Shown: positions 22,245 to 31,432, counted from the stretch's first letter. The stretch is DNA of 64,000 nucleotides from an uncultured Prochlorococcus sp. (GCA_902625845.1 CACOCT010000002.1:62001-126000), one strand, 5' to 3'. The notes: a model not told the origin generated them from the sequence alone. Numbers and translations: made by a program.

Positions 22245-22463
22245 ATGAAAATGATTACTCCATTTCCTTCTCTAAAAAATGCAACTTCCTATATATGGAG
22301 AAGTCATAATTTCAATTACAAATTAGCTAAAGAAGCGAAAGAAGATTACTCTGAAAGAGAATACACAAATCAACAAACAAGTTCGTATTGCAAACTTTAT
22401 TTGATCAAATTAAATTCAGGTAATTCAAAGAAGAGGAGTTTCATTGTCTTTTCTTCTCAGTAA
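22245..22463 (+). CDS. MKLxxPFT-family microprotein (variant)
   Basis: MKMITPFPSLKNATSYIWRSHNFNYKLAKEAKEDY... matches MKLKTPFTALRNATSDMWRMHDFNYKLPKEAKQDY at 26631. Confidence 0.65.
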   Translation: MKMITPFPSLKNATSYIWRSHNFNYKLAKEAKEDYSEREYTNQQTSSYCKLYLIKLNSGNSKKRSFIVFSSQ

Positions 22464-22497
22464 GAAGATATTTTTTGATAATCAATCAAAGATAATT

Positions 22498-23100
22498 ATG
22501 GCTTTTAATATTTCAATATCTAAAGATTGGCAATACATTTTCAGCGCATTCCTTTTAATTACATTTTTTATTTTTACTGATTTAATTGGAGTTTTTGACA
22601 AAGAATCTTTAATCTTTGTACCAAGATTAATTAGTGATCAACCATATAGAATTTTCACTTCAATTCTGGTCCATGCAGATTTAAATCATTTACTAAATAA
22701 TCTTTTTGGAATAATCATAACTAGATATTTTTTAATTAGACTCGGCATTCAAAACAGATTTTTTTATTTGAAATTTATTTTAATTTGTTCTTTTTTAAAT
22801 TTTTTTATTATCTGGATTTACGAAAAGATCTTATCAGAGATTTTTAATATTTATCCTAATTATGCCACTTTAGGATTTAGTGGCATAATTTATGCTTTAT
22901 ATGGATTTTTACTTCTAACTTCTTTTTATGGAAAGAGTTATTTTTTAGGAAAAAAAGTTGGGCTAAAATCTAATGATGATGTAAAAGAAATTTTGATTGT
23001 AATTTGCTTTATAGGATTTATTTTCTCTTTCTCCCCAGGAGTGAGTTTATTAGGTCATGTAAGTGGTTTTTTGACTGGATGTTGCTTATTTTTAATCTAA
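22498..23100 (+). CDS. rhomboid-family intramembrane serine protease
   Basis: HADLNHLLNNLFG, GFSGIIYALYG (GxSG), GHVSGFLTG; ORF track start at 22444 but ATG at 22498 better. Confidence 0.85.
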   Translation: MAFNISISKDWQYIFSAFLLITFFIFTDLIGVFDKESLIFVPRLISDQPYRIFTSILVHADLNHLLNNLFGIIITRYFLIRLGIQNRFFYLKFILICSFLNFFIIWIYEKILSEIFNIYPNYATLGFSGIIYALYGFLLLTSFYGKSYFLGKKVGLKSNDDVKEILIVICFIGFIFSFSPGVSLLGHVSGFLTGCCLFLI

Positions 23101-23193
23101 ACTTGATTACTTTATCCTTCATCAAATTAATTTAGTGACATTGGTAGCACTCAAACTTTATTCACTTACTATTTGCTTTTAAATAAATCAAAC

Positions 23194-23349
23194 TTAATCT
23201 CGAGTTAACATTATTCCAATACCTATAAGCAATAATCCAATAGCTATTTGAGTAGAAGTTAAAATTATATAAAACTTATTTTCAATGACCCTATCAAATC
23301 TATCGAAACTTCCATTAAAGATTGAGTAATATAAAAGTTGAGTATTCAA
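23194..23349 (-). CDS. small single-TM protein (51 aa, TTG start)
   Basis: MNTQLLYYSIFNGSFDRFDRVIENKFYIILTSTQIAIGLLLIGIGIMLTRD; not in ORF track. Confidence 0.4.
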   Translation of the reverse strand: MNTQLLYYSIFNGSFDRFDRVIENKFYIILTSTQIAIGLLLIGIGIMLTRD

Positions 23350-23556
23350 CTAAAATTCAATATGAAAGATATAAAAAATGATCTTGATATTTATTACGCA
23401 GCAGGAAATGCAAATACGCAAAGGCAAGAAGATGAAATAACAGGAATTATCAAAAAAAGGAATTCAGCTGGGTGGAGATTAATCGCAACAAGTACAGCAA
23501 TTGTTGACACTAAAAACAATTTTTCAAATCTTTACTTGTTTTGGGAGAAAGAATAG
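23338..23556 (+). CDS. small DUF4177-like protein (ATG at 23362 likely the true start)
   Basis: IIKKRNSAGWRLIATSTAIVDTKNNFSNLYLFWEKE resembles DUF4177 C-terminus. Confidence 0.5.
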   Translation: MSIQLKFNMKDIKNDLDIYYAAGNANTQRQEDEITGIIKKRNSAGWRLIATSTAIVDTKNNFSNLYLFWEKE

Positions 23557-24015
23557 TAATTAATATATCGGTCATTTGATATTCTTGTAGATTGAAATTA
23601 CCTGCAAATGAACACACTAAATTGTCCCCTTTTCAAGATCTAGGAATTTTCTAAGTTTCTTGGAGTTTCTACATCAACAATTAATCTATTGGTCAAGGAA
23701 GGAGACTTTCCTCCAAAAGTAAAAATAACGCCCAGAAGAATATTTATTATGAAAAAAGATAGTGAGGATTGGATAAAAAGTAAAAAAATAATAAATAAAT
23801 TTCCAAAAAACAAAGGGGTATGCGTTTGCCCCTTTCGATTCTTGAACTTCGTTTCTCTAAATGTTTGAAGTCCTTTTGAATCCTATATTCTCTATACTCC
23901 TATCAAACAAAGAAATATAGTCCTGAGAACCATAAAGCATTATTACTTGAGCAAAAACACTCTTCAAATCTTATAGTAATTGAGCGAAAATATAAGTCAT
24001 AATCTAGTATAATTT

Positions 24016-24210
24016 ATGAAATTAACAACTCCTTTTACCGTTCTCAATAGAAGATTTAATGAGATAGATTTTATAAGACATGCTTTGAAATCAAAAGAAA
24101 AGTTTGCAACTGAAAGATTGCATGATGACTATAGAAAAATGTTAAAATCTGATCCTTGTATTATGTATTGTGACGAAGAATCTCCAGCTATCAGTAATGG
24201 ATATGTTTAA
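24016..24210 (+). CDS. MKLxxPFT-family microprotein
   Basis: MKLTTPFTVLNRRFNEIDFIRHALKSKEKFATERLHDDYRKMLKSDPCIMYCDEES. Confidence 0.65.
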   Translation: MKLTTPFTVLNRRFNEIDFIRHALKSKEKFATERLHDDYRKMLKSDPCIMYCDEESPAISNGYV

Positions 24211-24243
24211 TTTATTCGAAAGATTTAAATTGATAGAAGTTAA

Positions 24244-24861
24244 TTATTTTAAATAAGAAGTTGATTTTATATCGTTAATAAAAACTGCATCTGGTGAATT
24301 TTTAGTGGCGATAATATACGCCATATATTTTGTTTTATTCCCATAAGAGTGACCCATCCTTTTTGTTATTTGACCATTTTCTCTAATATTTGCAATTCCT
24401 TCATTTAAATATTGTTCTTCAGTTAGATCAATAACATAATTTCTACATTTAGATTCTAACCACCAATGATAATCTCTCATATTTTTATCAAAAGGGCATA
24501 AGACTTTATATAAATCAAAATTTTTATGAAAAAATCTATGCATTACTCCTGCGACCAAATAACTCCATCCTCTAGTTAAATTATCTTTGTTTCTATTTGG
24601 AGGACATTCTCCATTAGTATATTTATTACCAATATCTATTTGACTTAGTTCTAAAATTTCTCTATGAGAAATATGTAGACCCATCGGTCTTATAAAAATA
24701 TCCAAAATTGATTGTGATATTGAGTGAATATTTTTAATTGATGCAGGAGTTGTTAAATCTCCCTCAATATATTTTTCTTTTGGGGTAAAGAGTTTTGTAT
24801 TTTTTAAAACTTTATTATTTTGAACTAGCTTACCCTTTATTGATGTAATAAATAAATCCAT
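24244..24861 (-). CDS. hypothetical protein (205 aa)
   Basis: Clean ORF; no family recognised. Confidence 0.65.
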   Translation of the reverse strand: MDLFITSIKGKLVQNNKVLKNTKLFTPKEKYIEGDLTTPASIKNIHSISQSILDIFIRPMGLHISHREILELSQIDIGNKYTNGECPPNRNKDNLTRGWSYLVAGVMHRFFHKNFDLYKVLCPFDKNMRDYHWWLESKCRNYVIDLTEEQYLNEGIANIRENGQITKRMGHSYGNKTKYMAYIIATKNSPDAVFINDIKSTSYLK

Positions 24862-24973
24862 TGATAAATTATAAAATTAATTTTAAAAATTTAGATTTAT
24901 TAATTATATTAATCATGAAAGTTAAAATTTAAGATACATTGGATAATTAAAAAGTAGCGATTTAGTAGTTTTT

Positions 24974-25138
24974 ATGAAACTTACTAATCCGTTGAATGCT
25001 TTTAGAAATGCAACTTCAGATATGTGGAGAATGAATAATTTTAATTTGAAATTACCGAAAGAAGCAAATCAAGATTATTGAGAGAAAGAATTTATAGATC
25101 ATCCAACTAATATTCATTGTTTAATTTATTGTGAATAA
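24974..25138 (+). pseudogene. MKLxxPFT microprotein interrupted by TGG to TGA
   Basis: MKLTNPLNAFRNATSDMWRMNNFNLKLPKEANQDY*EKEFIDHPTNIHCLIYCE*. Confidence 0.7.
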
Positions 25139-25513
25139 AAATTAAAAATTAAAAATTGGATTAATGAAAGCGGTAGAAAGATATTTGAACATTGATAAAT
25201 GTTTTAAGCAAGAGATAGACTATTGTCTATATCAATAGAAATTGGAGTATTAAATTTAGTCTATTAAACCCAGTTTTAGTTGAAAAGATTTTAAAGAATA
25301 TAATTTTAAAACCATAAACAAACCCTTAACATAATTATGAAAACCCTTTTCTAATCAATGAAAAATTAATTTCACGACCATATCACGACCAGCAAAATGG
25401 TGGATTTGAGTTATCCTGAAAACATCTGATCTTCTGATTTCTTCAAAACAGTAGTCAGGGCATTAAAAAAGACCTCAAGTGAATTAACTTGAAGTTTTAA
25501 GAATCCGAGATTG

Positions 25514-25525
25514 AACTCCCCGGGC
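25514..25525 (-). repeat. displaced tRNA-Asn 3'-end remnant (AACTCCCCGGGC)
   Basis: Matches 3' end of tRNA-Asn at 41742; preceded by hairpin 25473-25494. Confidence 0.65.
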
Positions 25526-25621
25526 CGTTGTGCACTTAACAAAATATGTCGTGGTATGAAATGATTTTTCATGACATAAATGAAATAAATAAGAAAATGG
25601 TCTAATATTTTGACGAATAAA

Positions 25622-25930
25622 TTAGTTTTGTATTTTTTCTAAATTCCATTTATCAAATATTAATTTCATTTCTCTTTCGTAGTTTCTTACTTTCTTTGAG
25701 AAAGGTAATGCTTGAAAAATTATCCCAAAGGGAAACTTAAAAAAAGAAGAAACATAAACAATATAAAATTCGATAAAGGAAGGTTTTTCTGGAAGAGGTA
25801 AATTTTTTACATATGCCCAATCTATGCAAGGTTTTAGTTGCTTATCACTAGCGATAATATTTTTTTTGCATCTCCACCAAGAGAATAGATAAATGCAAAT
25901 AAAAATAGGTAAAGGAAGAAGTCGCAACAT
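25622..25930 (-). CDS. hypothetical protein (102 aa)
   Basis: ORF with hydrophobic N-terminus. Confidence 0.5.
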   Translation of the reverse strand: MLRLLPLPIFICIYLFSWWRCKKNIIASDKQLKPCIDWAYVKNLPLPEKPSFIEFYIVYVSSFFKFPFGIIFQALPFSKKVRNYEREMKLIFDKWNLEKIQN

Positions 25931-25950
25931 TAGAAATCTTTTACTTTATT

Positions 25951-26142
25951 TTATTCATCATCTTCAGGATGATGAGGATCCGAATGTGGAGGAATTGTAG
26001 CATTATATTCTTCCGATTTTGCTTCTCCTGTCATCATTTTTGTAATCCATCCTCTATGCCAAACTTCAAGTTCATCCCTTTGCCAAGGTTATAGATCTGG
26101 ATACATTTCTTCTAATTCTTCAGGAGTCTTTAGTGGTTGCAT
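25951..26142 (-). pseudogene. small conserved-looking protein with in-frame stop
   Basis: MQPLKTPEELEEMYPDL*PWQRDELEVWHRGWITKMMTGEAKSEEYNATIPPHSDPHHPEDDE*. Confidence 0.55.
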
Positions 26143-26217
26143 ATTTTTTAGATTTAATTTTGGCAGAGATTCCTCAAAAATTAAAGTTTCTATTTTATCC
26201 TCATTAGGTTTTTAATT

Positions 26218-26392
26218 TATTTTCTCTTACCATTCCATTTCCACCCATTCAAATTTTTCAACAAATTTATTTCTTCTTTAGAAAGTAAATTTTTATTATA
26301 TTTTGTTCTCTGAATGCCAACCCATTGACCTAAAGCAGATGACTTAGTAGGAGGGCATGCATGTCCATTTTCTAAAAAGTAATTTTTTAATT
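26218..26392 (-). pseudogene. helicase-associated-domain fragment
   Basis: ELKNYFLENGHACPPTKSSALGQWVGIQRTKYNKNLLSKEEINLLKNLNGWKWNGKRK*; in-frame stop just upstream. Confidence 0.5.
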
Positions 26393-26630
26393 CTTAAATC
26401 TTTTTTGCCATTTAGATTTACCATCCTATTTTCAACCTTCAAATTTTTCAAAATGCTTTCCTCTGACCCCGACATAAGGATCTAATGAAGCATAAAATTC
26501 ATCAAGGGTTGCCAAGATTATTCTTTGATCAAATTAATATAATCATAAAGCTCTTTTACTCAGGTATTAATACCCTATGAATTTCAAATTAAAAGGAGGA
26601 TAATATAAGAGTAGAGATCTAGGAGGTCTT

Positions 26631-26789
26631 ATGAAACTCAAAACTCCGTTCACTGCCCTTAGAAATGCAACTTCAGATATGTGGAGAATGCATGATTTTA
26701 ATTACAAATTACCTAAAGAAGCAAAGCAAGATTATTGGGATAAAGAATGTATAGATCATCCAAGTAGTTCTCACTGCAAAGTTTATTGA
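26631..26789 (+). CDS. MKLxxPFT-family microprotein (intact, 52 aa)
   Basis: aggaggtcttATG RBS; MKLKTPFTALRNATSDMWRMHDFNYKLPKEAKQDYWDKECIDHPSSSHCKVY; missing from ORF track. Confidence 0.75.
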   Translation: MKLKTPFTALRNATSDMWRMHDFNYKLPKEAKQDYWDKECIDHPSSSHCKVY

Positions 26790-26929
26790 TTTAACCTTTT
26801 ATTTTTACTCTCATAAAATGGGAAAAAAGAACCAATAAATAAAACAAAGATTCCAATTAGATATAGAAAGGGTTCTATAAATGATGGAATCACATCTCTA
26901 TATTTCAAAAGGATATCTACAAAGAGATC

Positions 26930-27283
26930 TTAGGAACTTGCACCCCATAATAGAAATCCTAGAAAATATCCAAATACAGTTGATATATCAGAATTGAGAT
27001 TGTAATTACTCAATAAAAAATGAAATTTAAATGCTCCTTTCCTCTGACAATATTGTTGAGATAAGAGTGCTATGAATAAGCCAACATTCCATAGTTGACC
27101 ATATCCACTTTGCCTACCTAAATCACCTATTAAATGAAATACTCCAAAGATAAAAGTTAACCAAGGTAGATAAGGTAAAAGACTTTTATAAAAGTTGATT
27201 TTCAAAATTATTAGCTTTCTACTAATTTTAAAGATCCTGTCAATATCAAAATTTGTAATAACAGATACCATCTTTATAAACAA
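26930..27283 (-). CDS. hypothetical membrane protein (117 aa)
   Basis: Several hydrophobic segments. Confidence 0.5.
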   Translation of the reverse strand: MFIKMVSVITNFDIDRIFKISRKLIILKINFYKSLLPYLPWLTFIFGVFHLIGDLGRQSGYGQLWNVGLFIALLSQQYCQRKGAFKFHFLLSNYNLNSDISTVFGYFLGFLLWGASS

Positions 27284-27504
27284 TAGTAGTTATTACTTGA
27301 GTATGCAGAACCCGTTCCAATTCTGTTAGGTCTCGTGGTCTTCCCTACTCTTTCATCTATTAATCTCCTATTAAAAAAAGACACCATTTTTCGGAGCATA
27401 GATGAAGAACAAAAGACCTAATATTACTGCCTTGATATCTCATATTTAATTCAATGATTTGAATATAATTTTTGCTTTGTGTTCTACAAATATTAAAGAC
27501 ATTA

Positions 27505-27532
27505 AAAAAGACTCCTTTCGGAGTCTTTTTTA
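27505..27532. terminator. Rho-independent terminator
   Basis: aaaaaagactcctttcggagtctttttt. Confidence 0.85.
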
Positions 27533-27977
27533 TTAGTGACGACAGAAGGAGATCTATTTGATAATCAGATTAAGAATGTTTTTAAAAATTTGTTTTTTTA
27601 GTAAAAGTGATAAATCACTTCTTCAGATTTTACTAAAGACTTTATTTTTAAAGTAATTCAAAATTAATCTCGGAAGTTTAATTTCTGATTACTTAACTTT
27701 CTTTCCTGAAAGGTTAGAGAAGTTAATTTACCTTGGTATTGCAGACCATGGATTAGTGAAGATCTAGTTGGTCAACCTTGGTCGAGTTGATCACCAGAAC
27801 TGTCGTGTTATTAAGTTAGTCGTTTTAAAAAGTTTTGCATTGTTCCTTTACATTACGTAAGAATTAAGAAATTTATTTACTTGTCTACCTATTTTCATTG
27901 CCCTTTCAATCATAAAAAGATTAATTAGTTATTAATAATGCAATTATTTGATACTTTAACGATTAGATTATTTACAT

Positions 27978-28046
27978 CAGAAAACTCCTCACACACTAAT
28001 TTCTGATTATTAAACGCCCCGATTCATAAGAATTAGGGTGTTTTTT
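27978..28046 (+). ncRNA. Yfr1-like small RNA
   Basis: Contains ACTCCTCACAC (Yfr1 invariant motif) in loop of CAGAAA/TTTCTG hairpin, followed by AACGCCCCGATTC/GAATTAGGGTGTT terminator with T-run. Confidence 0.55.
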
Positions 28047-28138
28047 AATAACTTTCGAGGAATTGGCACATATGATAGTTAAGTTACATACCTCTAACAT
28101 ATGCCACGCATCGAGAATAAATGGCATAAGCTAATCAT

Positions 28139-28233
28139 GTGTGTAGGAGAGGTTTTACTGAAAGAGTGGAAACAAGGATACACTTGACTCAGTAATTCCA
28201 GAAAAAGACCTCTAGAAATAGGGGTCTTTTTTT
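28139..28233 (+). ncRNA. Yfr2-family-like small RNA (copy c)
   Basis: gtgtgtaggagaggttttactgaaagagtggaaacaaggatacac...gacctctagaaataggggtctttttttt-type terminator. Confidence 0.8.
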
Positions 28234-28348
28234 ATGAAAGCATTATTATGAAATGTTCAAAGCGATACTTTATGATTCCTAAAATCCAACTATAAATTTG
28301 ATAGTAATAGGAGGATAATAAGGGAGTAGAACAACAATAAGAAGTCTT

Positions 28349-28513
28349 ATGACACTCGCTAATACGTTCACAATCCTTCCCAGATTCCTGAATGCTTTCA
28401 ACTATGTAGATACTTAAGTTTAAACGCCTAAGAAAGAAATCAAGCAAACCTATAGGGGAAAGGAATGCTTAGAACATCCAACCAATAATCACTGTTTAAT
28501 CTATTGCGATTGA
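28349..28513 (+). pseudogene. degenerate MKLxxPFT microprotein copy
   Basis: gaagtcttATGACACTCGCTAATACG...; C-terminal ...NHCLIYCD* recognisable after stops/frameshift. Confidence 0.6.
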
Positions 28514-28743
28514 GGGTAAAAACTTTAATTAATAGATATTAATTAAATGACCAAATAAATAACAAAATGACCAATAAATTGATCAATGCCAGATTGGTCA
28601 AGATGTCTTATTATGCCTTTAATTATCCTTTCTCTGAACGGCTAAATAGACAAATTAAAACGTGACAACTGCCTGTAGGACAGAAAAAATGCCCATACGT
28701 ATAGGCATTTAATAAACATCTTCAGTTTAACTGTTACATAAAA

Positions 28744-28754
28744 AACTCCCCGGG
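28744..28754 (-). repeat. displaced tRNA-Asn 3'-end remnant (AACTCCCCGGG)
   Basis: Matches tRNA-Asn 3' end; hairpin AAATGCC...GGCATTT at 28687-28710. Confidence 0.6.
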
Positions 28755-28891
28755 AAGTTACTTTGACTCCTGTATCCTTCGTACTCCTATCATATAGAGA
28801 AATATAGTGCTGAGAACCACAAAGCATTATTACTTGAGCAAAAACCATCAACCCTAGTAATAATATTCATTTTGCACCTCTTAGAAACGTT

Positions 28892-29317
28892 TCAAGGATT
28901 AAAGTCTCTACATTTTGATCTTTCGTTTACATAATCTTTTATAGCATTATCCCATTCTGATAAATCTGCTTCTTTTCCAGAAATATATAATTCCATTTGT
29001 TTCGAATAGTTTGCTGATTCAATCCGACTATTGAATGAAGCATTGCAAAAAATTATACTTCCAAATTTTGAATAGTCCGCATAATCCCTATTCGCAGCAA
29101 ATTCAGCATTTACCCTTTTCTTATCTAATGCTTTATACTCTAAATCCTCAATACTAGGTTTTGGACGGAGTAAGAATGCTTTATATTCCAAACCCTCAAT
29201 ACTAGGTTTTGAAGGTAGTAAGGATGGATTTTTTTGTGAATTTAGATAAGCAATCAGGCAAACACAAATAAGAACAGCAGCAAATACTCTAATTAACCAA
29301 GTGTTAGTTTTATCCAT
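28892..29317 (-). CDS. hypothetical membrane-anchored protein with internal repeat
   Basis: N-terminal TM; KPSIEGLEYKAFLL / KPSIEDLEYKALDK tandem repeat. Confidence 0.6.
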   Translation of the reverse strand: MDKTNTWLIRVFAAVLICVCLIAYLNSQKNPSLLPSKPSIEGLEYKAFLLRPKPSIEDLEYKALDKKRVNAEFAANRDYADYSKFGSIIFCNASFNSRIESANYSKQMELYISGKEADLSEWDNAIKDYVNERSKCRDFNP

Positions 29318-29529
29318 TATTCTCTTACTTATTCAATCCAACCATCAAAGGAAAATTTTTTTTAATATTACTCGAAATATTTAATTCTGGTTGTTTTATA
29401 TGTGTATTTTCAGGGTTTAGATTAAGGCAACATCCATAGCGAACATTTTTAAAAATTTTTAAAAAGAATGTTTTTAATTTTTAAACTTATTTGTTTGCTT
29501 TTTAGTTTGGAAATGAGTTTGATAATAAA

Positions 29530-29934
29530 ATGAATTTATTTGAAAGCATGAATAAATTTTTTCATTTCAATGAACTTGTTGAATTAGGAAATATATTCAA
29601 GGACTGTGAAGCATATTTACTTGCGGTAGAGCATTTTGATAAGGCATTAGAATTTAGTTACTTGCCCATTAACAAACATCGCCTTCTAGAGGCATATGAT
29701 TGCAGAGGTAACGCAAAAATATTCTTAAGTAACTATAGAGGAGCAATTATTGATTACACCAGTGCAATTAAAATAGACTCTACAGATAGTTATTTATTCT
29801 TTTGGAGAGGTTTTGCATATGAAGCACTTCAAAAATACCAAGAGGCAATTGAGGATTTTAAAATATCATTAAAAATTGATCCTGAGTTTTGGTTGGCAAA
29901 AATAATGCTTGATTATATTAAGAAAAAAATTTAA
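29530..29934 (+). CDS. TPR-repeat protein
   Basis: A-Y-x-x-G-x-A patterns: GAIIDYTSAIKIDSTDSYLFFWRGFAYEALQKYQEAIEDFKISLKIDPEFW. Confidence 0.8.
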   Translation: MNLFESMNKFFHFNELVELGNIFKDCEAYLLAVEHFDKALEFSYLPINKHRLLEAYDCRGNAKIFLSNYRGAIIDYTSAIKIDSTDSYLFFWRGFAYEALQKYQEAIEDFKISLKIDPEFWLAKIMLDYIKKKI

Positions 29935-29974
29935 ATTAACTTCATGATTTTAAAAAATTAGGAAAGGTAATAAA

Positions 29975-30121
29975 ATGGGGTTTACAAAATTTATATTTTT
30001 AGCCTTTATCTTTCTTGTTTTTATCCTACCTATATTCAGTGGCCTACTCAACGAATTTCTTAAAGAAGATAAGGAGCAATCATCTCTACAAGAACGAACA
30101 AATTTAGTCCATAGATCCTAG
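29975..30121 (+). CDS. small single-TM protein (48 aa)
   Basis: MGFTKFIFLAFIFLVFILPIFSGLLNEFLKEDKEQSSLQERTNLVHRS; RBS-like aggaaagg; not in ORF track. Confidence 0.5.
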   Translation: MGFTKFIFLAFIFLVFILPIFSGLLNEFLKEDKEQSSLQERTNLVHRS

Positions 30122-30198
30122 ATCAAAGGATTTATAATTGAAATGATTCTCAAAAATTGCAACCTGATCTAAAATTAAAATAATTAATTATTATCGAT

Positions 30199-30567
30199 TT
30201 GATTGTTTTACCTTTTAAGAAATTATTAGTTTCTTTACCTTTAACTTTTTTTATAAATAACGCAGTTTTTGCTTCAGAATATAAATGTGATTTGACAACT
30301 TTTGATGGTAGAGATTCTGAATTAAAAATTATTCCAAAAAATTATAAATATAAAGTAATTAGTGGTGATGTCAATTTAGGAGAATTTAGAGTTATAGATA
30401 ACACTATTAATTTTTTACATATTTTTAATTCTTTGGAAGAAGAAAAGTTATCTATGCATATTGGCATAAATAAACAAACAAACAAATTAATGTTTAATTT
30501 AATGGATTTCAAATTCACAGACAGACCAGCAAATCAAGTTAAGGGTTTTTGTCAAAAATCATACTAA
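30199..30567 (+). CDS. secreted hypothetical protein (122 aa)
   Basis: Signal-like N-terminus ...LTFFINNAVFASEYKCD. Confidence 0.6.
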   Translation: MIVLPFKKLLVSLPLTFFINNAVFASEYKCDLTTFDGRDSELKIIPKNYKYKVISGDVNLGEFRVIDNTINFLHIFNSLEEEKLSMHIGINKQTNKLMFNLMDFKFTDRPANQVKGFCQKSY

Positions 30568-30625
30568 ATAAAAGTATTGTTTTATATTATGTATTGATAA
30601 TTTTTATCATCAACATAAATAAATT

Positions 30626-31432
30626 TTATTTAGTGACAAGTTCATGAATTTTTATATCTTCAAATTTAAAATTACTTGGTTTTGGAGCACATTTTAAAAC
30701 TTGATGATTAACAACCTTACCAATTACTACTATTGATGGAGACTTTATTCTATCTCTTGCAATTTCTTGAGGTAAACTTTCTAGGGTTGTTTTATAACAT
30801 TTTTGTTGAGATAAAGTGCCTTGATAAATAATCGCTACTGGTGTTTCTTTTTGAAGTCCTCCCAATATTAATTCCTCTGAAATAGATCTTAAGTTCTTTA
30901 TTCCCATATAAATCACAATTCCATCTGAAGTTTTTGCTAAGTTTCTCCACTTCGTTCTGTTTTTCTCATCAGCAGCATTTTCGTGACCTGTTATGAACGT
31001 TATTGATGAACCAACTTTTCTATGAGAAATAGGAATCCCAAAATATGCAGGAGCTGCTATTCCTGATGTAACTCCAGGGACAACCTCTATATTTATATTA
31101 TTTAAGTTTAAATATTCAGCCTCTTCTCCACCTCTGCCAAACATAAATGGATCGCCTCCTTTAAGCCTAACTATGCATTTATAGTCTCTTGAAAGTTCAA
31201 CCAAAAGTTTATTTATTTGTTTTTGAGAGAGGATTTTTTGAGATCTTCTTTTTCCCACAAAAAAATGTCTGCATTTAATTGTGGTCAAAGATAATAATTC
31301 TTTAGGAATTAGAGAATCATAAACAATTGCATCACAATTACAAATTAATTTATAAGCTTTCAATGTTAGTAATTCAGGATCACCAGGGCCTGCACCAACT
31401 AAATAGACTTTAGAATCATGTAATTTATTCAT
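30626..31432 (-). CDS. cobA: uroporphyrinogen-III C-methyltransferase (siroheme synthesis)
   Basis: VYLVGAGPGDPELLTLKA, RLKGGDPFMFGRGGEE motifs. Confidence 0.92.
   Translation of the reverse strand: MNKLHDSKVYLVGAGPGDPELLTLKAYKLICNCDAIVYDSLIPKELLSLTTIKCRHFFVGKRRSQKILSQKQINKLLVELSRDYKCIVRLKGGDPFMFGRGGEEAEYLNLNNINIEVVPGVTSGIAAPAYFGIPISHRKVGSSITFITGHENAADEKNRTKWRNLAKTSDGIVIYMGIKNLRSISEELILGGLQKETPVAIIYQGTLSQQKCYKTTLESLPQEIARDRIKSPSIVVIGKVVNHQVLKCAPKPSNFKFEDIKIHELVTK

Noticed and set aside
28232-28447. ORF-track 71-aa minus ORF
   Set aside because: Antisense to the degenerate MKLxxPFT copy; composition not protein-like.
28642-28851. ORF-track 69-aa minus ORF
   Set aside because: It spans a terminator hairpin, the tRNA-Asn remnant and the repeated leader block; protein has no coding character.
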